This document shows, in pieces, positions 1 to 9,448 of a DNA stretch of 64,000 nucleotides. The notes under the pieces are model-generated. The model searched no databases. It was not told the origin of the DNA and saw only the letters and a program-made list of their open reading frames with translations. Source of the DNA: an uncultured Naasia sp. (GTDB taxonomy: Bacteria > Actinomycetota > Actinomycetes > Actinomycetales > Microbacteriaceae). Location: positions 124,001-188,000 of the forward strand of contig CAJYYA010000008.1 of the NCBI GenBank assembly GCA_913778905.1. Reading direction: 5' to 3'. Made by a program: the position numbers and the translations under genes. Positions within the stretch are counted from its first letter, which is position 1; each line of letters begins with the position of its first letter.

Positions 1-1
1 A

Positions 2-505
2 CAGACCGTCGCTCGCCTCCATCCGTCCGCGCGCAGGCTGGTTGTCCCGTCCATCGCCTCCATCGCCGTCAGCGGAGCGGCCGTCTACAGTGCCGCGTCG
101 GCGTCCGACACACTGCACCGATTGGCGTTCGCCGGCGGAGGTCTGATCGCGATCCTCGGGATCGGCGTCATCCCGTTCCTTCTCTGGGCGAGCCGGGTCT
201 ACCTCATCACCACCCGCCGTATCGTCGCCCGTAAGGGCGTGTTCACCCGCGAGCGGAGGGAGCTGCCGCACAGCCGCGCCAATCTGCTCGAACTGCGTCA
301 GAGCGCGCTTCAGCGGATGGCGGGAACCGGCGACCTCGTCATCCTGCAGGGCGAGCGGGAGGTGTTCCGTCTCCTCGATCTGCCCGGCGCGGGCCTGGTC
401 GAAGAGGCTTTGAGGGATCTGATGGAGCATTCGAGCGGCTCCACGTATGCGCGAACGCGGCAGCCCGAGGCTACCCGCCGGGCGTTCGACCCGCCCGCGC
501 GCTAG
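2..505 (+). CDS. PH-domain (bPH2/YdbS-like) membrane protein, 5' end outside the window
   Basis: Partial gene: the reading frame is open from the left edge, so the true start lies upstream. About 167 codons are visible. Two hydrophobic stretches come first (from LVVPSIASIAVSG and GGGLIAILGIGVIPFLLW). A basic segment with YLITTRRIVARKGVFTRE and a hydrophilic tail follow, which is the arrangement of bacterial PH-domain proteins of the YdbS/bPH2 type. These are membrane proteins of poorly defined role. The stop overlaps the stop of the convergent GtrA gene by 4 bp (ctag at 502-505). Family assignment rests on the TTRRIV/KGVFTRE pattern. No function beyond that is claimed. Confidence 0.7.
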   Translation, partial: QTVARLHPSARRLVVPSIASIAVSGAAVYSAASASDTLHRLAFAGGGLIAILGIGVIPFLLWASRVYLITTRRIVARKGVFTRERRELPHSRANLLELRQSALQRMAGTGDLVILQGEREVFRLLDLPGAGLVEEALRDLMEHSSGSTYARTRQPEATRRAFDPPAR

Positions 506-1038
506 ACCTGGCGGCGGCGGAGTCGACTGGGGCTGTAGACCCAGTGGCGGTAGAGCCCGAAGCGCAGGAGCGAACCGAGCAGGAGCCCGACGACGTTGGA
601 CGAGATGTTGTCGGCGAGCAGCGAGGTGAAGCCGAGCACGTAGTGCGAGATCCAGAGGCAGAGTAGGCCGACGCCCATGCCGGCCAGGCTGACGATGAGG
701 AATTCCAGGGCCTCCCGCGTGCTGTCGCTCCTCCGATGCGGGCCGAAGGTCCAGTAGCGGTTGCCGATCCAATTCGCCGCGATCGCCAGGGTCGTCGAGA
801 TGAGCTTGGCGATGAGCGGCCCCTCGTGCACGGCATTCGGCGAGAGGACGGTCAGCAGGAGGAGATTGAAGACGCCGAAGTCGACGACGAAGCCCACGCC
901 GCCGACGAGGGCGAATTTGACGAGCTGCCCGAGGAGGCCCCGCGAGCGTTCGCGCAGCGTCACGAGCGGACGGCCGCGATCCGCGGGCCGGGTGTCGAGC
1001 TGCACCTCATCGGCGGCTGACGTCTGTTCGGCGGTCAC
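502..1038 (-). CDS. GtrA family membrane protein
   Basis: Small four-helix membrane protein of the GtrA/PF04138 family, which is thought to help move polyprenyl-phosphate-linked sugars across the membrane. The pattern LVKFALVGGVGFVVDFGVFN opens the domain, and NWIGNRYWTF and the closing RFGLYRHWVY are family hallmarks. I chose the GTG at 1038 because the domain follows after about 30 residues. A TTG at 1101 in the same frame would add 21 residues without a clear ribosome binding site. It is divergent from purK and convergent with the PH-domain gene. A paralogue lies at 6925-7476. Confidence 0.85.
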   Translation of the reverse strand: MTAEQTSAADEVQLDTRPADRGRPLVTLRERSRGLLGQLVKFALVGGVGFVVDFGVFNLLLLTVLSPNAVHEGPLIAKLISTTLAIAANWIGNRYWTFGPHRRSDSTREALEFLIVSLAGMGVGLLCLWISHYVLGFTSLLADNISSNVVGLLLGSLLRFGLYRHWVYSPSRLRRRQV

Positions 1039-1184
1039 GTATCCACTCGCTCTTCCGGGGTCCGGCACCCGCTTGCTGCGGGCCCCGGCTTGATGGGCCA
1101 AAATGAACGCGGTGCGGCTGGTGCGACGCGCGAGTCTACGCGCCGGCTATTGCTTCGGAGCGAAACGGGAACTGAGGGCGGACT

Positions 1185-2294
1185 GTGAAGCTGGGAATCG
1201 TCGGTGGCGGACAGTTGGCACGCATGATGATCGGTCCCGCCGTCGAACTCGGCATCGAGGTCAGCGTGCTCGGTGAGACCGAGGGGAGTTCCGCGGCGCT
1301 CGCCGTGTCGCGAGTCGGCGACTACCGCGATCGGGACACCGTCCTCGCCTTCGCCGACACGGTCGACGCGGTGACCTTCGATCACGAGCACGTGCCGCAG
1401 GACATCCTGCGGGCGCTCGTCGCCCGCGGCGTGCGGGTCCACCCGGGCCCGGACGCGCTCCTGTACGCCCAGGACAAGCTCCTCATGCGCGAGCGGCTCG
1501 GGGGGCTCGGCCTGCCGCTGCCCGACTGGGCCGCCGTGTCGTCCGCCGCCGAGGTGGCCGCGTTCCTCGCCGACCACGGCGGGCGTGCCGTGCTGAAGAC
1601 CCCTCGCGGCGGCTACGACGGCAAAGGTGTGCGGATCGTGACCGACGCGGCCGAGTCCGCCGAGTGGTTGGAGGCCTTCGATCGTCTCCTCATCGAGGAG
1701 GTCGTCCCGTTCACCCGAGAGCTCGCGCAGCTCGTCGCACGCCGCCCGTCCGGCGAGATCGTCGCGTGGCCCGTCGTCGAGACCATCCAGCGCGGCGGTG
1801 TGTGCGCCGAGGTCATCGCGCCGGCCCCGGCGTCTGCAGGGCGGATCGCGGACGTCGCGGAGCAGATCGCCGTCACGGTCGCCGAGTCGCTCGGTGTGAC
1901 GGGTGTTCTCGCGGTAGAGCTGTTCCAGACCGACGACGACCGCATCCTCGTCAACGAGTTGGCCATGCGCCCCCACAACTCCGGGCACTGGAGCATGGAC
2001 GGGTCGACGACCGGCCAGTTCGAACAGCACATCCGCGCCGTGCTGGACCTCCCGCTCGGCGCGACCGGATGCCGTGATCCGTGGACCGTGATGATCAACA
2101 TCCTGGGCGGGCCGGCCGAGGGCGGTTTCACTGCACCGTATGCCAGGGCGCTCGCCGATCAGCCGACCGTGAAGTTCCACGGATACGGCAAGGAATCACG
2201 GCCGGGTCGCAAGGTCGGGCACGTCACCGCCGGAGGCGACGACCTCGACGACGTCGTCTACCGGGCTCACGCTGCGGCCGCCTATTTCGACTGA
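1185..2294 (+). CDS. purK: 5-(carboxyamino)imidazole ribonucleotide synthase PurK
   Basis: ATP-grasp enzyme of purine synthesis that carboxylates AIR to N5-CAIR with ATP and bicarbonate. The protein has 369 residues, a normal length. The N-terminal GGGQLARMM nucleotide-fold motif, the ATP-grasp loop KTPRGGYDGKGVRIV near residue 140, and the NELAMRPHNSGHW and QFEQHIRAVL motifs near residues 255-285 are all typical of PurK. The GTG start is preceded by a GAGGGCGG-like ribosome binding site. Its partner purE lies 1.2 kb downstream, separated by an acyltransferase gene. Cytoplasmic. Confidence 0.97.
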   Translation: MKLGIVGGGQLARMMIGPAVELGIEVSVLGETEGSSAALAVSRVGDYRDRDTVLAFADTVDAVTFDHEHVPQDILRALVARGVRVHPGPDALLYAQDKLLMRERLGGLGLPLPDWAAVSSAAEVAAFLADHGGRAVLKTPRGGYDGKGVRIVTDAAESAEWLEAFDRLLIEEVVPFTRELAQLVARRPSGEIVAWPVVETIQRGGVCAEVIAPAPASAGRIADVAEQIAVTVAESLGVTGVLAVELFQTDDDRILVNELAMRPHNSGHWSMDGSTTGQFEQHIRAVLDLPLGATGCRDPWTVMINILGGPAEGGFTAPYARALADQPTVKFHGYGKESRPGRKVGHVTAGGDDLDDVVYRAHAAAAYFD

Positions 2295-2320
2295 GTCGGA
2301 CCTCCCGTCGACCCCAGGGG

Positions 2321-2340
2321 CTCGTGACCATCTCGTGACC
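2321..2340 (+). repeat. Short direct repeat between purK and the acyltransferase gene
   Basis: CTCGTGACC occurs twice, at 2321-2329 and 2332-2340, an 11-bp period in the 90-bp spacer upstream of the acyltransferase start. It could be a tandem operator half-site or chance. Nothing else supports a role. Confidence 0.3.
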
Positions 2341-2384
2341 CCGTTGAGGAGCGACAGGTGTTGGATTCGTGTGACCATTGAACG

Positions 2385-3467
2385 ATGGGTGTGAAACGGA
2401 AGGCGTGGATCGACGTCGCCCGTGGAACAGCGATCATCCTCGTCACGCTCATGCACGTGTCGTTCATCGTCGAGGCGGCGACGGGCGGGAACACCGGCGT
2501 CTGGCCGGAGGTCAACCGGTTTTTCCGGCCCCTGCGGATGCCGCTCTTCTTCATCATCGCCGGGTCGCTTGCCGCGAACGCGGTGCGACGCCCGCTGTCG
2601 ATGACGACGCCTCGAACAATCGGGCTCGCCTGGGTCTACTTCCTCTGGTCAGCTCTGCAGGCCGTCCATCTCGCGCTGACGCTCGCCGCGGAGAACGAGG
2701 GGGCGCTGGGAGTCGGCGAGGTCGTGACGAGCTTCCTCGCTCCGACCGGTGTCTGGTTCTTCTACGCTCTCGTCCTCTACTTCCTGGTCGCCCGCGCGGC
2801 CGTCGTGGCGCTGCACAGGTGGGCTCCGCTGATCCTGCTGCCGGCCGCCGCCGTGTCCGCCAGCGCAGGACTCCTGGAGGGGATCTCGACGGTGGACATC
2901 AACCCCGGTTTTGGGTTTGTCTATTTCGGATCGGTCTACTCCAACGTCGTCTGGTATTTCGCGGGACTCTTCGGCCTCCCCGTCCTCGCCTACCTGCGCC
3001 GCGTCTCGACCCCGTTGACCGCGCTGCTGGCAGTGGCCGTCTATTCGCTCGGATACCACGCCATCAACGTGGCATGGGTTCCGGGCGAATTCGGGTGGCT
3101 CCTGTCCGCCTTCGCGGTGGCAGCCGCCGTCATGGTCCTCGCCGTCCTCCCGCTCACGAGCCGGCTCTCCCAGGCGATCGCCGCGGTGGGTCGTCGCACG
3201 CTCCCGATCTACGCCGTGCAGTGGCTGTTCCTGGATCTGCTCACCCGCCTGGTCGTCGCGACGGACATCCTCGACGTGCTGGGCGATCCGGACGTGGTGG
3301 CCTCGGTCGTCTCGCCCATCGTCGCGACGCTCATCGTGGCCCTCAGCTGGTGGTTCGGGGGTGTGGCGACTCGCGGTCGCCTCGCCTTCCTCTTCCAGGC
3401 GCCGCGTCGGCTCCTCGGTACCGCCCGACAGCAGAAGACCCCGTCTGAGGGCGCTCCCGTCAGCTGA
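2385..3467 (+). CDS. Acyltransferase 3 family membrane protein
   Basis: Polytopic integral membrane protein of 360 residues with about ten hydrophobic segments. It opens with the family signature: [20 protein letters not shown] carries the conserved Arg and His expected in acyltransferase-3 enzymes, and [11 protein letters not shown] follows. Such enzymes O-acylate extracytoplasmic sugars. Its position between purK and purE is separate from the main glycan operons, so the substrate cannot be read from context. The ATG at 2385 is the first start in frame after the spacer. A second family member lies at 19403-20467. Confidence 0.85.
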   Translation: MGVKRKAWIDVARGTAIILVTLMHVSFIVEAATGGNTGVWPEVNRFFRPLRMPLFFIIAGSLAANAVRRPLSMTTPRTIGLAWVYFLWSALQAVHLALTLAAENEGALGVGEVVTSFLAPTGVWFFYALVLYFLVARAAVVALHRWAPLILLPAAAVSASAGLLEGISTVDINPGFGFVYFGSVYSNVVWYFAGLFGLPVLAYLRRVSTPLTALLAVAVYSLGYHAINVAWVPGEFGWLLSAFAVAAAVMVLAVLPLTSRLSQAIAAVGRRTLPIYAVQWLFLDLLTRLVVATDILDVLGDPDVVASVVSPIVATLIVALSWWFGGVATRGRLAFLFQAPRRLLGTARQQKTPSEGAPVS

Positions 3468-3524
3468 ATCAGCCTGGTCGGGCGCGGACAGGCGCGGCGG
3501 GGACCGGTCCGCACCGGCCCGATT

Positions 3525-3530
3525 TACGAT
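3525..3530 (+). promoter_or_regulatory. -10 element giving a leaderless purE transcript
   Basis: TACGAT (TANNNT) lies 7 nt before the ATG at 3538, so transcription would begin at or beside the start codon. No Shine-Dalgarno sequence precedes that ATG. This argues against the ATG at 3529, which overlaps the element. Confidence 0.5.
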
Positions 3531-3537
3531 GGCCGGT

Positions 3538-4119
3538 ATGTCTGACGTCGATCCCCTCGCCGATGCGCCCGTGGTGATCCCCGCTGCGGTGGCCGCCACC
3601 GACGGCGAGAGCGCGCCCGTCGTGGGTGTCGTCATGGGGTCGGACTCCGATTGGAACGTGATGCGCGACGCCGCCCAGCTGCTCACCGAGTTCGGTGTGC
3701 AGCACGAGGTCGAGGTCGTCAGCGCCCACCGCACTCCGGACCGGATGATCGAGTACGGGCGGAGTGCCGCCTCGCGCGGCCTCAAGGTCATCATCGCCGG
3801 CGCGGGGGGTGCGGCCCATCTGCCCGGCATGCTCGCGAGCGTGACGACCCTGCCCGTCGTCGGCGTTCCCGTTCCGCTCTCGCGACTGGACGGCATGGAC
3901 TCGCTCCTCTCAATCGTTCAGATGCCTGCGGGTGTGCCCGTCGCCACCGTGTCCATCGGAGGAGCGAAGAACGCGGGCCTCCTGGCGGTGAAGATCCTGA
4001 GCACCTCAGACGAGGCGCTCACCCACAAGCTCGACGCCTACGCACAGACCCTCGGCGACCAGGTCGCGCGGAAGAACGAGGCGCTCCGAGCGGCGCTCTC
4101 GGCGAGTACCGGGTCGTGA
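3538..4119 (+). CDS. purE: 5-(carboxyamino)imidazole ribonucleotide mutase PurE
   Basis: Class I PurE, 193 residues, converts N5-CAIR to CAIR, the step after PurK. The signatures [18 protein letters not shown] (catalytic His), [12 protein letters not shown] and the closing [11 protein letters not shown] are all present. About 30 residues rich in Ala, Asp and Pro precede the domain, longer than in minimal PurE proteins. The start at 3538 is preferred because a TANNNT element lies 7 nt upstream. The stop codon overlaps the GTG of the downstream LCP gene (gtga), so the two are probably translated together. Confidence 0.96.
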   Translation: MSDVDPLADAPVVIPAAVAATDGESAPVVGVVMGSDSDWNVMRDAAQLLTEFGVQHEVEVVSAHRTPDRMIEYGRSAASRGLKVIIAGAGGAAHLPGMLASVTTLPVVGVPVPLSRLDGMDSLLSIVQMPAGVPVATVSIGGAKNAGLLAVKILSTSDEALTHKLDAYAQTLGDQVARKNEALRAALSASTGS

Positions 4120-5537
4120 GCCGGGCTTCCGGGATCGCTTCGGCTCCTCCCCGTCGCTCGTCGTCCCCGATCTCGGGAGGACTCGACGCGGGCAGTTCGC
4201 TGCGGTCGCCGAGTCCCGTCACGCAGAGAGTCATGACCCGGCGGGCCTGGTTCCTCGTCGTCGTCAACATCCTGCTCCCCGGTTCGGCTCAGGTTCTCGC
4301 CGGCAGCCGTCGGCTCGGGCGTTTCGGGCTCGGCGCTACGCTCGCGCTCTGGGTCGCCGGGGTCGCCCTTCTGGCACTCTTCCTCGTCTCGCAGGCGGTA
4401 CTGTTCGATGTCGTAGCGAACCCGATCGTGCTCACGATCCTGCAGGTGGTGCTGGCGGGATACGCGGTGCTGTGGGTCGTCCTCACGGTCGACACCCTGC
4501 GCCTCGTCCGTTTCGTGCGGCTGCGGTCGGGTGCCCGTCCGCTGGTCGCGCTGCTCGCCGTGGCCGCCCTGGTCGTCTTCACCGGCACCGCCGCGTACGG
4601 TGCCGTCATCGCGGGCGCGACCCGGGACACCATCACGAACGTCTTCGCCTCGGCCCCGCCGGAGCCGCCGATCGACGGCCGTTACAACATCATGCTGCTC
4701 GGCGGCGACGCCGGTCCCGATCGCGAGGGCATGCGTCCCGACAGTGTCTCGGTCGTGAGCATCGAGGACGCGACGGGCAAGGTGACCACGCTCGGTCTGC
4801 CCCGCGACCTCACCGACATCCCCTTCGTCGAGGGCTCGCCCATGCGGGAGAAGTATCCCGACGGGTACGGCCACGACGACTATTGCGACGTCGACGTCTG
4901 CCAGCTCAACTCCATCTACACCGAGGTGAGCCTGAAGAGCCCCGACCTCTACCCCGCCGCGGATGCCGCGGGCAGCGAGCCGGGAATCGAGGCCATGCGG
5001 GACGCGGTCGAGGGGGCCTTGGGTATCAAGATCCAGTACTACGTCCTCGTCGACATGTACGGCTTCGAGCAGCTCATCGACGCACTCGGCGGTATCACGG
5101 TCGATGTGACCGAGCGCATCCCGATCGGCGGCAGCGAGGACCTTTCGGACGTCGGCGCCTGGATCGAACCGGGTGTCCAGCATCTCGACGGCAACTGGGC
5201 GCTCTGGTACGCGCGGTCCCGGCACGGCAGCGGCGCTGGCGACTACGCACGGATGGAGCGGCAGCGGCAGGTCCAGCAGGCCATGCTCGACCAGCTCGAT
5301 CCCGCGAACGTCCTGCTGCGATTCCAGGACGTTGCTCAGGCCGGCAGCGAGGTAGTGAAGACGGATATCCCGCAGGGCACCCTCGGGCACTTCGTCGATC
5401 TCGCGACGAAGGCCAAGGGGCAACCCATCACGGACGTCGAGTTCGTGCCGCCGCTCATCGATCCGGCGGCGCCGGACTGGACCCTCATCCACCAGAAGGC
5501 CGCGGAAGCGATGGCCCTCACCCCCGCGGCCGAGTGA
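4116..5537 (+). CDS. LCP (LytR-CpsA-Psr) family glycopolymer transferase
   Basis: Membrane-anchored enzyme that moves a lipid-linked glycopolymer onto peptidoglycan at the outer face of the membrane. The 473-residue protein has three or four N-terminal hydrophobic segments (from [19 protein letters not shown]) and then the LCP domain from [13 protein letters not shown]. Conserved features include [27 protein letters not shown] and the Arg-rich [16 protein letters not shown] block. GTG at 4116 overlaps the purE stop by 4 bp. The next gene starts at this gene's stop. Beside a large glycan locus it is a natural candidate ligase for one of its polymers, but that is inference. Confidence 0.9.
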   Translation: MSRASGIASAPPRRSSSPISGGLDAGSSLRSPSPVTQRVMTRRAWFLVVVNILLPGSAQVLAGSRRLGRFGLGATLALWVAGVALLALFLVSQAVLFDVVANPIVLTILQVVLAGYAVLWVVLTVDTLRLVRFVRLRSGARPLVALLAVAALVVFTGTAAYGAVIAGATRDTITNVFASAPPEPPIDGRYNIMLLGGDAGPDREGMRPDSVSVVSIEDATGKVTTLGLPRDLTDIPFVEGSPMREKYPDGYGHDDYCDVDVCQLNSIYTEVSLKSPDLYPAADAAGSEPGIEAMRDAVEGALGIKIQYYVLVDMYGFEQLIDALGGITVDVTERIPIGGSEDLSDVGAWIEPGVQHLDGNWALWYARSRHGSGAGDYARMERQRQVQQAMLDQLDPANVLLRFQDVAQAGSEVVKTDIPQGTLGHFVDLATKAKGQPITDVEFVPPLIDPAAPDWTLIHQKAAEAMALTPAAE

Positions 5538-6928
5538 TCACCTTGACGAGATCCTCGAAGCACGCCTCCGGTCGGACCGTGGCGGGCGCACCGGCCTGCG
5601 ACGCCTCAGGCGCGCGACACACCCGCCCGCCGGCGGGACTCACGACGGCCTTGCTTGCGGCGATGGTCATCGCCGCAAGCTTCATCATCTCCTGGTCGCG
5701 GATCACGCCTGTCGGGCGCGAGACGATCTGGGCCGAAGACGGCCGCTTCTTCTTGCAGGGCTTCCTCGAACGCGGTCTCCCCGCGACGTTCTTCGAGCCC
5801 TATCAGGGATACCTGCACGCGATCCCCCGGCTGGGGGCGGCATTCGTGGCGGGCGTGCTTCCCGTCGAGGCGTGGGCCGGTGGTCTCACCGTGGTGAGCT
5901 GCGTCTTGGCCGCTCTCGCATCAGGGATCGTATTCATCTGCGCTCGTTCCGTCCTGCGTTCGACGGTCGCAGCGGTGATCGCCGGGGTACTCCCTGCGGT
6001 TCTCCCGGTGGCGCCGGTCGAAGTCTCGGGTAACCTCGCCAACTTCCACTGGTATCTCATCTACCTTGCCATGTGGATGGTTCTCGTCCGGCCGCGAAGC
6101 CGTGCCTGGGCTGTGCTTCTCGCGGTCGTGGCGTTGTTCGCCGCGCTCACCGAGATCCAGCTACTGGCGCCTCTCGTCGTGGGTCTCGGGCTGCAGCTGT
6201 TCCGCAAGACTCGGGCGCGGCTGCGCTGGCCCGTCCTCGCGGCGCTCGCCGCAGGCGTGGCCGCCCAGATTCTCGCGTCCATCCTCATGCCGCGGGATCC
6301 GAACACGAACGCCTTCATGAATCCGCTCGATCTGCTGTTCGGTTACCTCCTCCAGGTGGTCGCGTTGACGTATCGGCCGGTCGGGGCCGACATGGCGGCG
6401 ATGGTTCAGGGAGACGGCTGGTGGATCCCCGCCCTCCTCGCCGTGCCCTTCATCGCCGCGCTCGTCTACGTGCTGACGAAGGGGACAGTCGCCGAGCGGA
6501 TCACCGTGGGCGTCGCGGCGGCCTTCTCGGTCGGTCTGTGGATCATTGGCGTCGAAGCGAACAGAGTTGCGCAGTTCGCCTTCACCTCCTACTCCGCCGA
6601 GCAGTTCGCCGGACTCGCGCCCGCGCGATACGGCGTGGTGCCTTCGCTCATGCTTCTCACGATCGTGGCCGCCGCGATCGGCCGCCTCCTCCGCGGAGGC
6701 CTCGCATCGCGGATCGTCGCGATCGTCGGGGTCGTCGCCCTCGTGGTACTCAGCGTCGTGAACTTCTCGCTTCCCTATACTCATCGGGCGGCTGGGCCCG
6801 AATGGTCCGCCTCGCTGGTCTCGGCCCGCGACTACTGCGCGCGAGACGCAGACGGTTCCTTCGACCTCGCCAACGCGCCCGCCAACCTAGGGTGGTACAC
6901 CTTGGTGCCTTGCAGCATCATCCGATGA
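5534..6928 (+). CDS. Polytopic membrane protein, GT-C-like, function unknown
   Basis: Protein of 464 residues with roughly ten hydrophobic segments. After the first one comes an acidic loop, ETIWAEDGRFFLQG, resembling the catalytic first-loop aspartate region of GT-C glycosyltransferases that use polyprenyl-phosphate sugars. The GTG start overlaps the LCP stop, and the end overlaps the following GtrA start. That GtrA gene leads on to a polyprenol-phosphate mannose synthase-like gene. The group of donor synthase, GtrA protein and GT-C-like protein suggests extracytoplasmic glycosylation. I do not recognise a named family with certainty. Confidence 0.65.
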   Translation: MITLTRSSKHASGRTVAGAPACDASGARHTRPPAGLTTALLAAMVIAASFIISWSRITPVGRETIWAEDGRFFLQGFLERGLPATFFEPYQGYLHAIPRLGAAFVAGVLPVEAWAGGLTVVSCVLAALASGIVFICARSVLRSTVAAVIAGVLPAVLPVAPVEVSGNLANFHWYLIYLAMWMVLVRPRSRAWAVLLAVVALFAALTEIQLLAPLVVGLGLQLFRKTRARLRWPVLAALAAGVAAQILASILMPRDPNTNAFMNPLDLLFGYLLQVVALTYRPVGADMAAMVQGDGWWIPALLAVPFIAALVYVLTKGTVAERITVGVAAAFSVGLWIIGVEANRVAQFAFTSYSAEQFAGLAPARYGVVPSLMLLTIVAAAIGRLLRGGLASRIVAIVGVVALVVLSVVNFSLPYTHRAAGPEWSASLVSARDYCARDADGSFDLANAPANLGWYTLVPCSIIR

Positions 6929-7476
6929 GCGAACCACGCACACGCTCGTCGTCGCTGCTCAGCAGGTTCTGGCACGGGATAGCCAGCTACGCCGTGAAGT
7001 TCGGCGTCGTCGGCATCGTCGGCCTCGTGATCGACGTCAGCCTCTTCAACCTCCTGCGTCTCGGTGTCTTCGGCGACGACCACTTCGCTCAGAGCCCGGT
7101 CGGGGCCAAGATCATCAGCGTCTCGGTAGCGATCGCGTTCAATTGGCTCGGGAGTCGGTATTGGGCGTTCCGAGCAAATCGTCGCCGCAACTGGATCCGG
7201 GAGCTCGGCGAATACGTCACAGTGTCCCTCGGCGGGCTCGCGATCGGCGTGCTGTGCCTCTGGGTCTCGCATTACGTCCTGGGGTTCGACAACCTGTTCG
7301 CCGACAACATCGCGAGCAACGTGGTCGGACTGGGTCTCGGAACCGTCTTCCGCTTCACCCTCTACCGCTACTGGGTGTACGGGCACCACCGGAGCGACAC
7401 CGTCGAAGCGCCCACCAAGGTCGAAGCGGCGGAGCGATCGCTGTTCGAGGAACGTTCGGAGCGGATCGATGGCTGA
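6925..7476 (+). CDS. GtrA family membrane protein
   Basis: Protein of 183 residues with four hydrophobic helices and the GtrA signature: YAVKFGVVGIVGLVIDVSLFN, NWLGSRYWAF and the closing RFTLYRYWVYG. A charged C-terminal tail of about 35 residues (TKVEAAERSLFEERSER) follows. The start overlaps the preceding membrane-protein gene by 4 bp, and the end overlaps the downstream GT2 by 8 bp. Together with that GT2 it forms the usual pair in which the synthase makes a polyprenyl-phosphate sugar and the GtrA protein is proposed to help flip it. Confidence 0.88.
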   Translation: MSEPRTRSSSLLSRFWHGIASYAVKFGVVGIVGLVIDVSLFNLLRLGVFGDDHFAQSPVGAKIISVSVAIAFNWLGSRYWAFRANRRRNWIRELGEYVTVSLGGLAIGVLCLWVSHYVLGFDNLFADNIASNVVGLGLGTVFRFTLYRYWVYGHHRSDTVEAPTKVEAAERSLFEERSERIDG

Positions 7477-8227
7477 GCACACCGAGCGGTACGACGAGCG
7501 CGGGCGCGGAGCCCTGGTCGTGGTCCCCACTTATGACGAGCGGGAGAACCTCGCGCGCATAGTCGAACGGGTGGTCGCCGCTGTGCCCGACGCGCACATC
7601 CTCGTGGTGGACGACGCCTCGCCGGACGGCACGGGGGGTGAAGCGGAACGGATGAGCCGCGAGGATCCGCGCATCCACGTCATGCACCGACAGGGCAAGC
7701 TCGGACTCGGCTCGGCCTATGTCACGGGCTTCGAATGGGCTCTCGAGCGCGGCTACGAGTACCTCATCCAGATGGATGCCGACGGTTCGCACCCGCCCGA
7801 GACGCTCCCGCAGATGCTCGCCGCCTGCCGCGATGCGGCCGGGCTGGACCTGGTGATCGGCTCCCGATGGGTGCCCGGTGGGCGCGTGGAGAACTGGCCA
7901 CGCCGGCGCGAGGTGCTCAGTCGCGGGGGCAACCTGTACGCGCGTCTGATGCTCGGCATCTCGGTCAAGGACGCGACCGCGGGCTTCCGGGTCTACCCGG
8001 CGGCCATGCTGCGCGAGTTGCTGTCGACGCCGGTCGATGCGCGTGGCTACTTCTTCCAGGTCGCGATGACCGCGCGCACCATCGATTCCGGCTACCGCGT
8101 GATCGAGGTCCCGATCGTGTTCCGCGAGCGTGAGCGGGGCGAGTCGAAGATGTCGTCCGGCATCGTGCAGGAGGCCATGCTGAAGGTGGCCGCGCTCGGC
8201 TGGAAACGGCGCTTCCGTCGCGGCTGA
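7469..8227 (+). CDS. Polyprenol monophosphomannose synthase-like glycosyltransferase (GT2)
   Basis: GT-A enzyme of 252 residues resembling Dpm1/Ppm1, which transfers a hexose from a nucleotide sugar to polyprenyl phosphate in the cytoplasm. Motifs: VVVPTYDERENL, VVDDASPDGTG, the metal-binding QMDADGSHPPE, GSRWVPGG and SVKDATAGFRVYP. There is no C-terminal membrane segment, unlike GtrB-type enzymes, so it may work with the overlapping GtrA protein. The closeness to actinobacterial mannose-phosphate synthases is family knowledge. The sugar is not proven by the sequence. Confidence 0.88.
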   Translation: MAEHTERYDERGRGALVVVPTYDERENLARIVERVVAAVPDAHILVVDDASPDGTGGEAERMSREDPRIHVMHRQGKLGLGSAYVTGFEWALERGYEYLIQMDADGSHPPETLPQMLAACRDAAGLDLVIGSRWVPGGRVENWPRRREVLSRGGNLYARLMLGISVKDATAGFRVYPAAMLRELLSTPVDARGYFFQVAMTARTIDSGYRVIEVPIVFRERERGESKMSSGIVQEAMLKVAALGWKRRFRRG

Positions 8228-8242
8228 AGCCGTGGAGCGGGC

Positions 8243-9379
8243 TCAGAGCTCGGCGTGCAGCTGCCAGGTCCGCTCAGCGGAATCGCGCCAGCTGAAAGCC
8301 CGAGAGCGATCGCGGCCCTCGATGGTCAGACGAGCCAGCAGGTCGGAGTCTTCCGCAGTGCGTCCGATGGCCTCGGCCAGTCGTTCCGCGTAGTCGTTCG
8401 CCGGCTCGAGCTCGACGCGCACGCCGGCGTCGGCGACGACCTCGACGAGTGCGGGATCCGAGGAGTGGACCACGGGTGTGCCGAGCTGCATCGCTTCGAG
8501 AGCCGGAAGTCCGAAGCCCTCGTGTGCACTCGGCACCACCATGACGGTCGCTGCGCGGATCACCGCGCCGAGGCGCTCGTCCGTCAGCGGCGGGATGTGG
8601 CGGATACGGCCCTCCGGAGCACCCGACTCGAACGCGGCCTGCTCGACCGAGCGGCCGTTACGGCTGGGCGGCCCCACGATGACGAGGGGCAGCACGGGGA
8701 ACGAGGCGCTGGCGGCGGCCCGCATGAGGACTTCGAGATTCTTGCGCGGTGCCAGGGTGCCGACGGCGAGCACGAACTCACTCGGCAGGTCGAGGTCGTC
8801 GATCGCGGCGCGGGGGTCGCTCGGGTCGGTGAGCAGGCCCGAGGCCACCGCTCCGCCGATCACACGGACGCGCTCACCGAAGTCGATGAAATGAGCCAGG
8901 GCGTCTGCGGTCGCGTGGGTCGGGACGACGACTGCGTCGGCGTATTTGCGAGCCCGCTTGGCCATCTGACGTACCCAGGAGGCGTTCTCGTCATCCTCGG
9001 GGTAGAGCCAGGGCGCTGCGTCGTGGATCGTGACGACGGTCTGCTGGCCCGGTTCCGCGCGGCGGTCGTGACGGCTGAGCGGCGCGAATAGCGATGGCGC
9101 ATGGACCATACCGGGGAGGGCGCGCGTCGTGAGTCCCCGCTGCCAGGCCAGCCGCAGCTCGCGACGGCCGAGGGGGAGGCGGTGCACGTCCGTGAGGCCC
9201 GGGAGGAGCTCATGCAGGGCGCTGTCTTCCTCGGAGGAGACGGCCGAGACGATGCCTGCGACATCGCAGTCGCGTGGCGCGGTGTCCACCAACGCGCGGG
9301 TGAGCTCCAGGCTGTAGCGGGCCAATCCGCGCGGGGACTGCTCGAGGACTCCCTCGACCAGAACGTTCAGCGTGACCAT
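8243..9379 (-). CDS. Glycosyltransferase family 4 protein
   Basis: GT-B fold enzyme of 378 residues. The C-terminal half carries LAVGTLAPRKNLEVLM and the GT4 E-x7-E pattern HEGFGLPALEAMQLGTPVV. The N-terminal half, from NVLVEGVLEQSPRGLARYSL, matches the acceptor-binding domain of retaining GT4 enzymes. A TAGGCT -10-like element ends 8 nt before the ATG, hinting at a very short leader. It is convergent with the mannosyl-phosphate synthase gene (15-bp gap) and downstream of a membrane-protein gene on the same strand. Donor and acceptor are unknown. Confidence 0.85.
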   Translation of the reverse strand: MVTLNVLVEGVLEQSPRGLARYSLELTRALVDTAPRDCDVAGIVSAVSSEEDSALHELLPGLTDVHRLPLGRRELRLAWQRGLTTRALPGMVHAPSLFAPLSRHDRRAEPGQQTVVTIHDAAPWLYPEDDENASWVRQMAKRARKYADAVVVPTHATADALAHFIDFGERVRVIGGAVASGLLTDPSDPRAAIDDLDLPSEFVLAVGTLAPRKNLEVLMRAAASASFPVLPLVIVGPPSRNGRSVEQAAFESGAPEGRIRHIPPLTDERLGAVIRAATVMVVPSAHEGFGLPALEAMQLGTPVVHSSDPALVEVVADAGVRVELEPANDYAERLAEAIGRTAEDSDLLARLTIEGRDRSRAFSWRDSAERTWQLHAEL

Positions 9380-9448
9380 GACTGACGAGCCTAGGGGCGC
9401 TCGCTCAAGGTCTGCCGATGGCGCGCTCGGGCCGGTGACACGAGGTGC

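Noticed and set aside
1035-2180. Long minus-strand frame opposite purK
   Set aside because: Composition is typical of the antisense frame of a GC-rich gene. No motif is present, and it lies fully over a clear purK.
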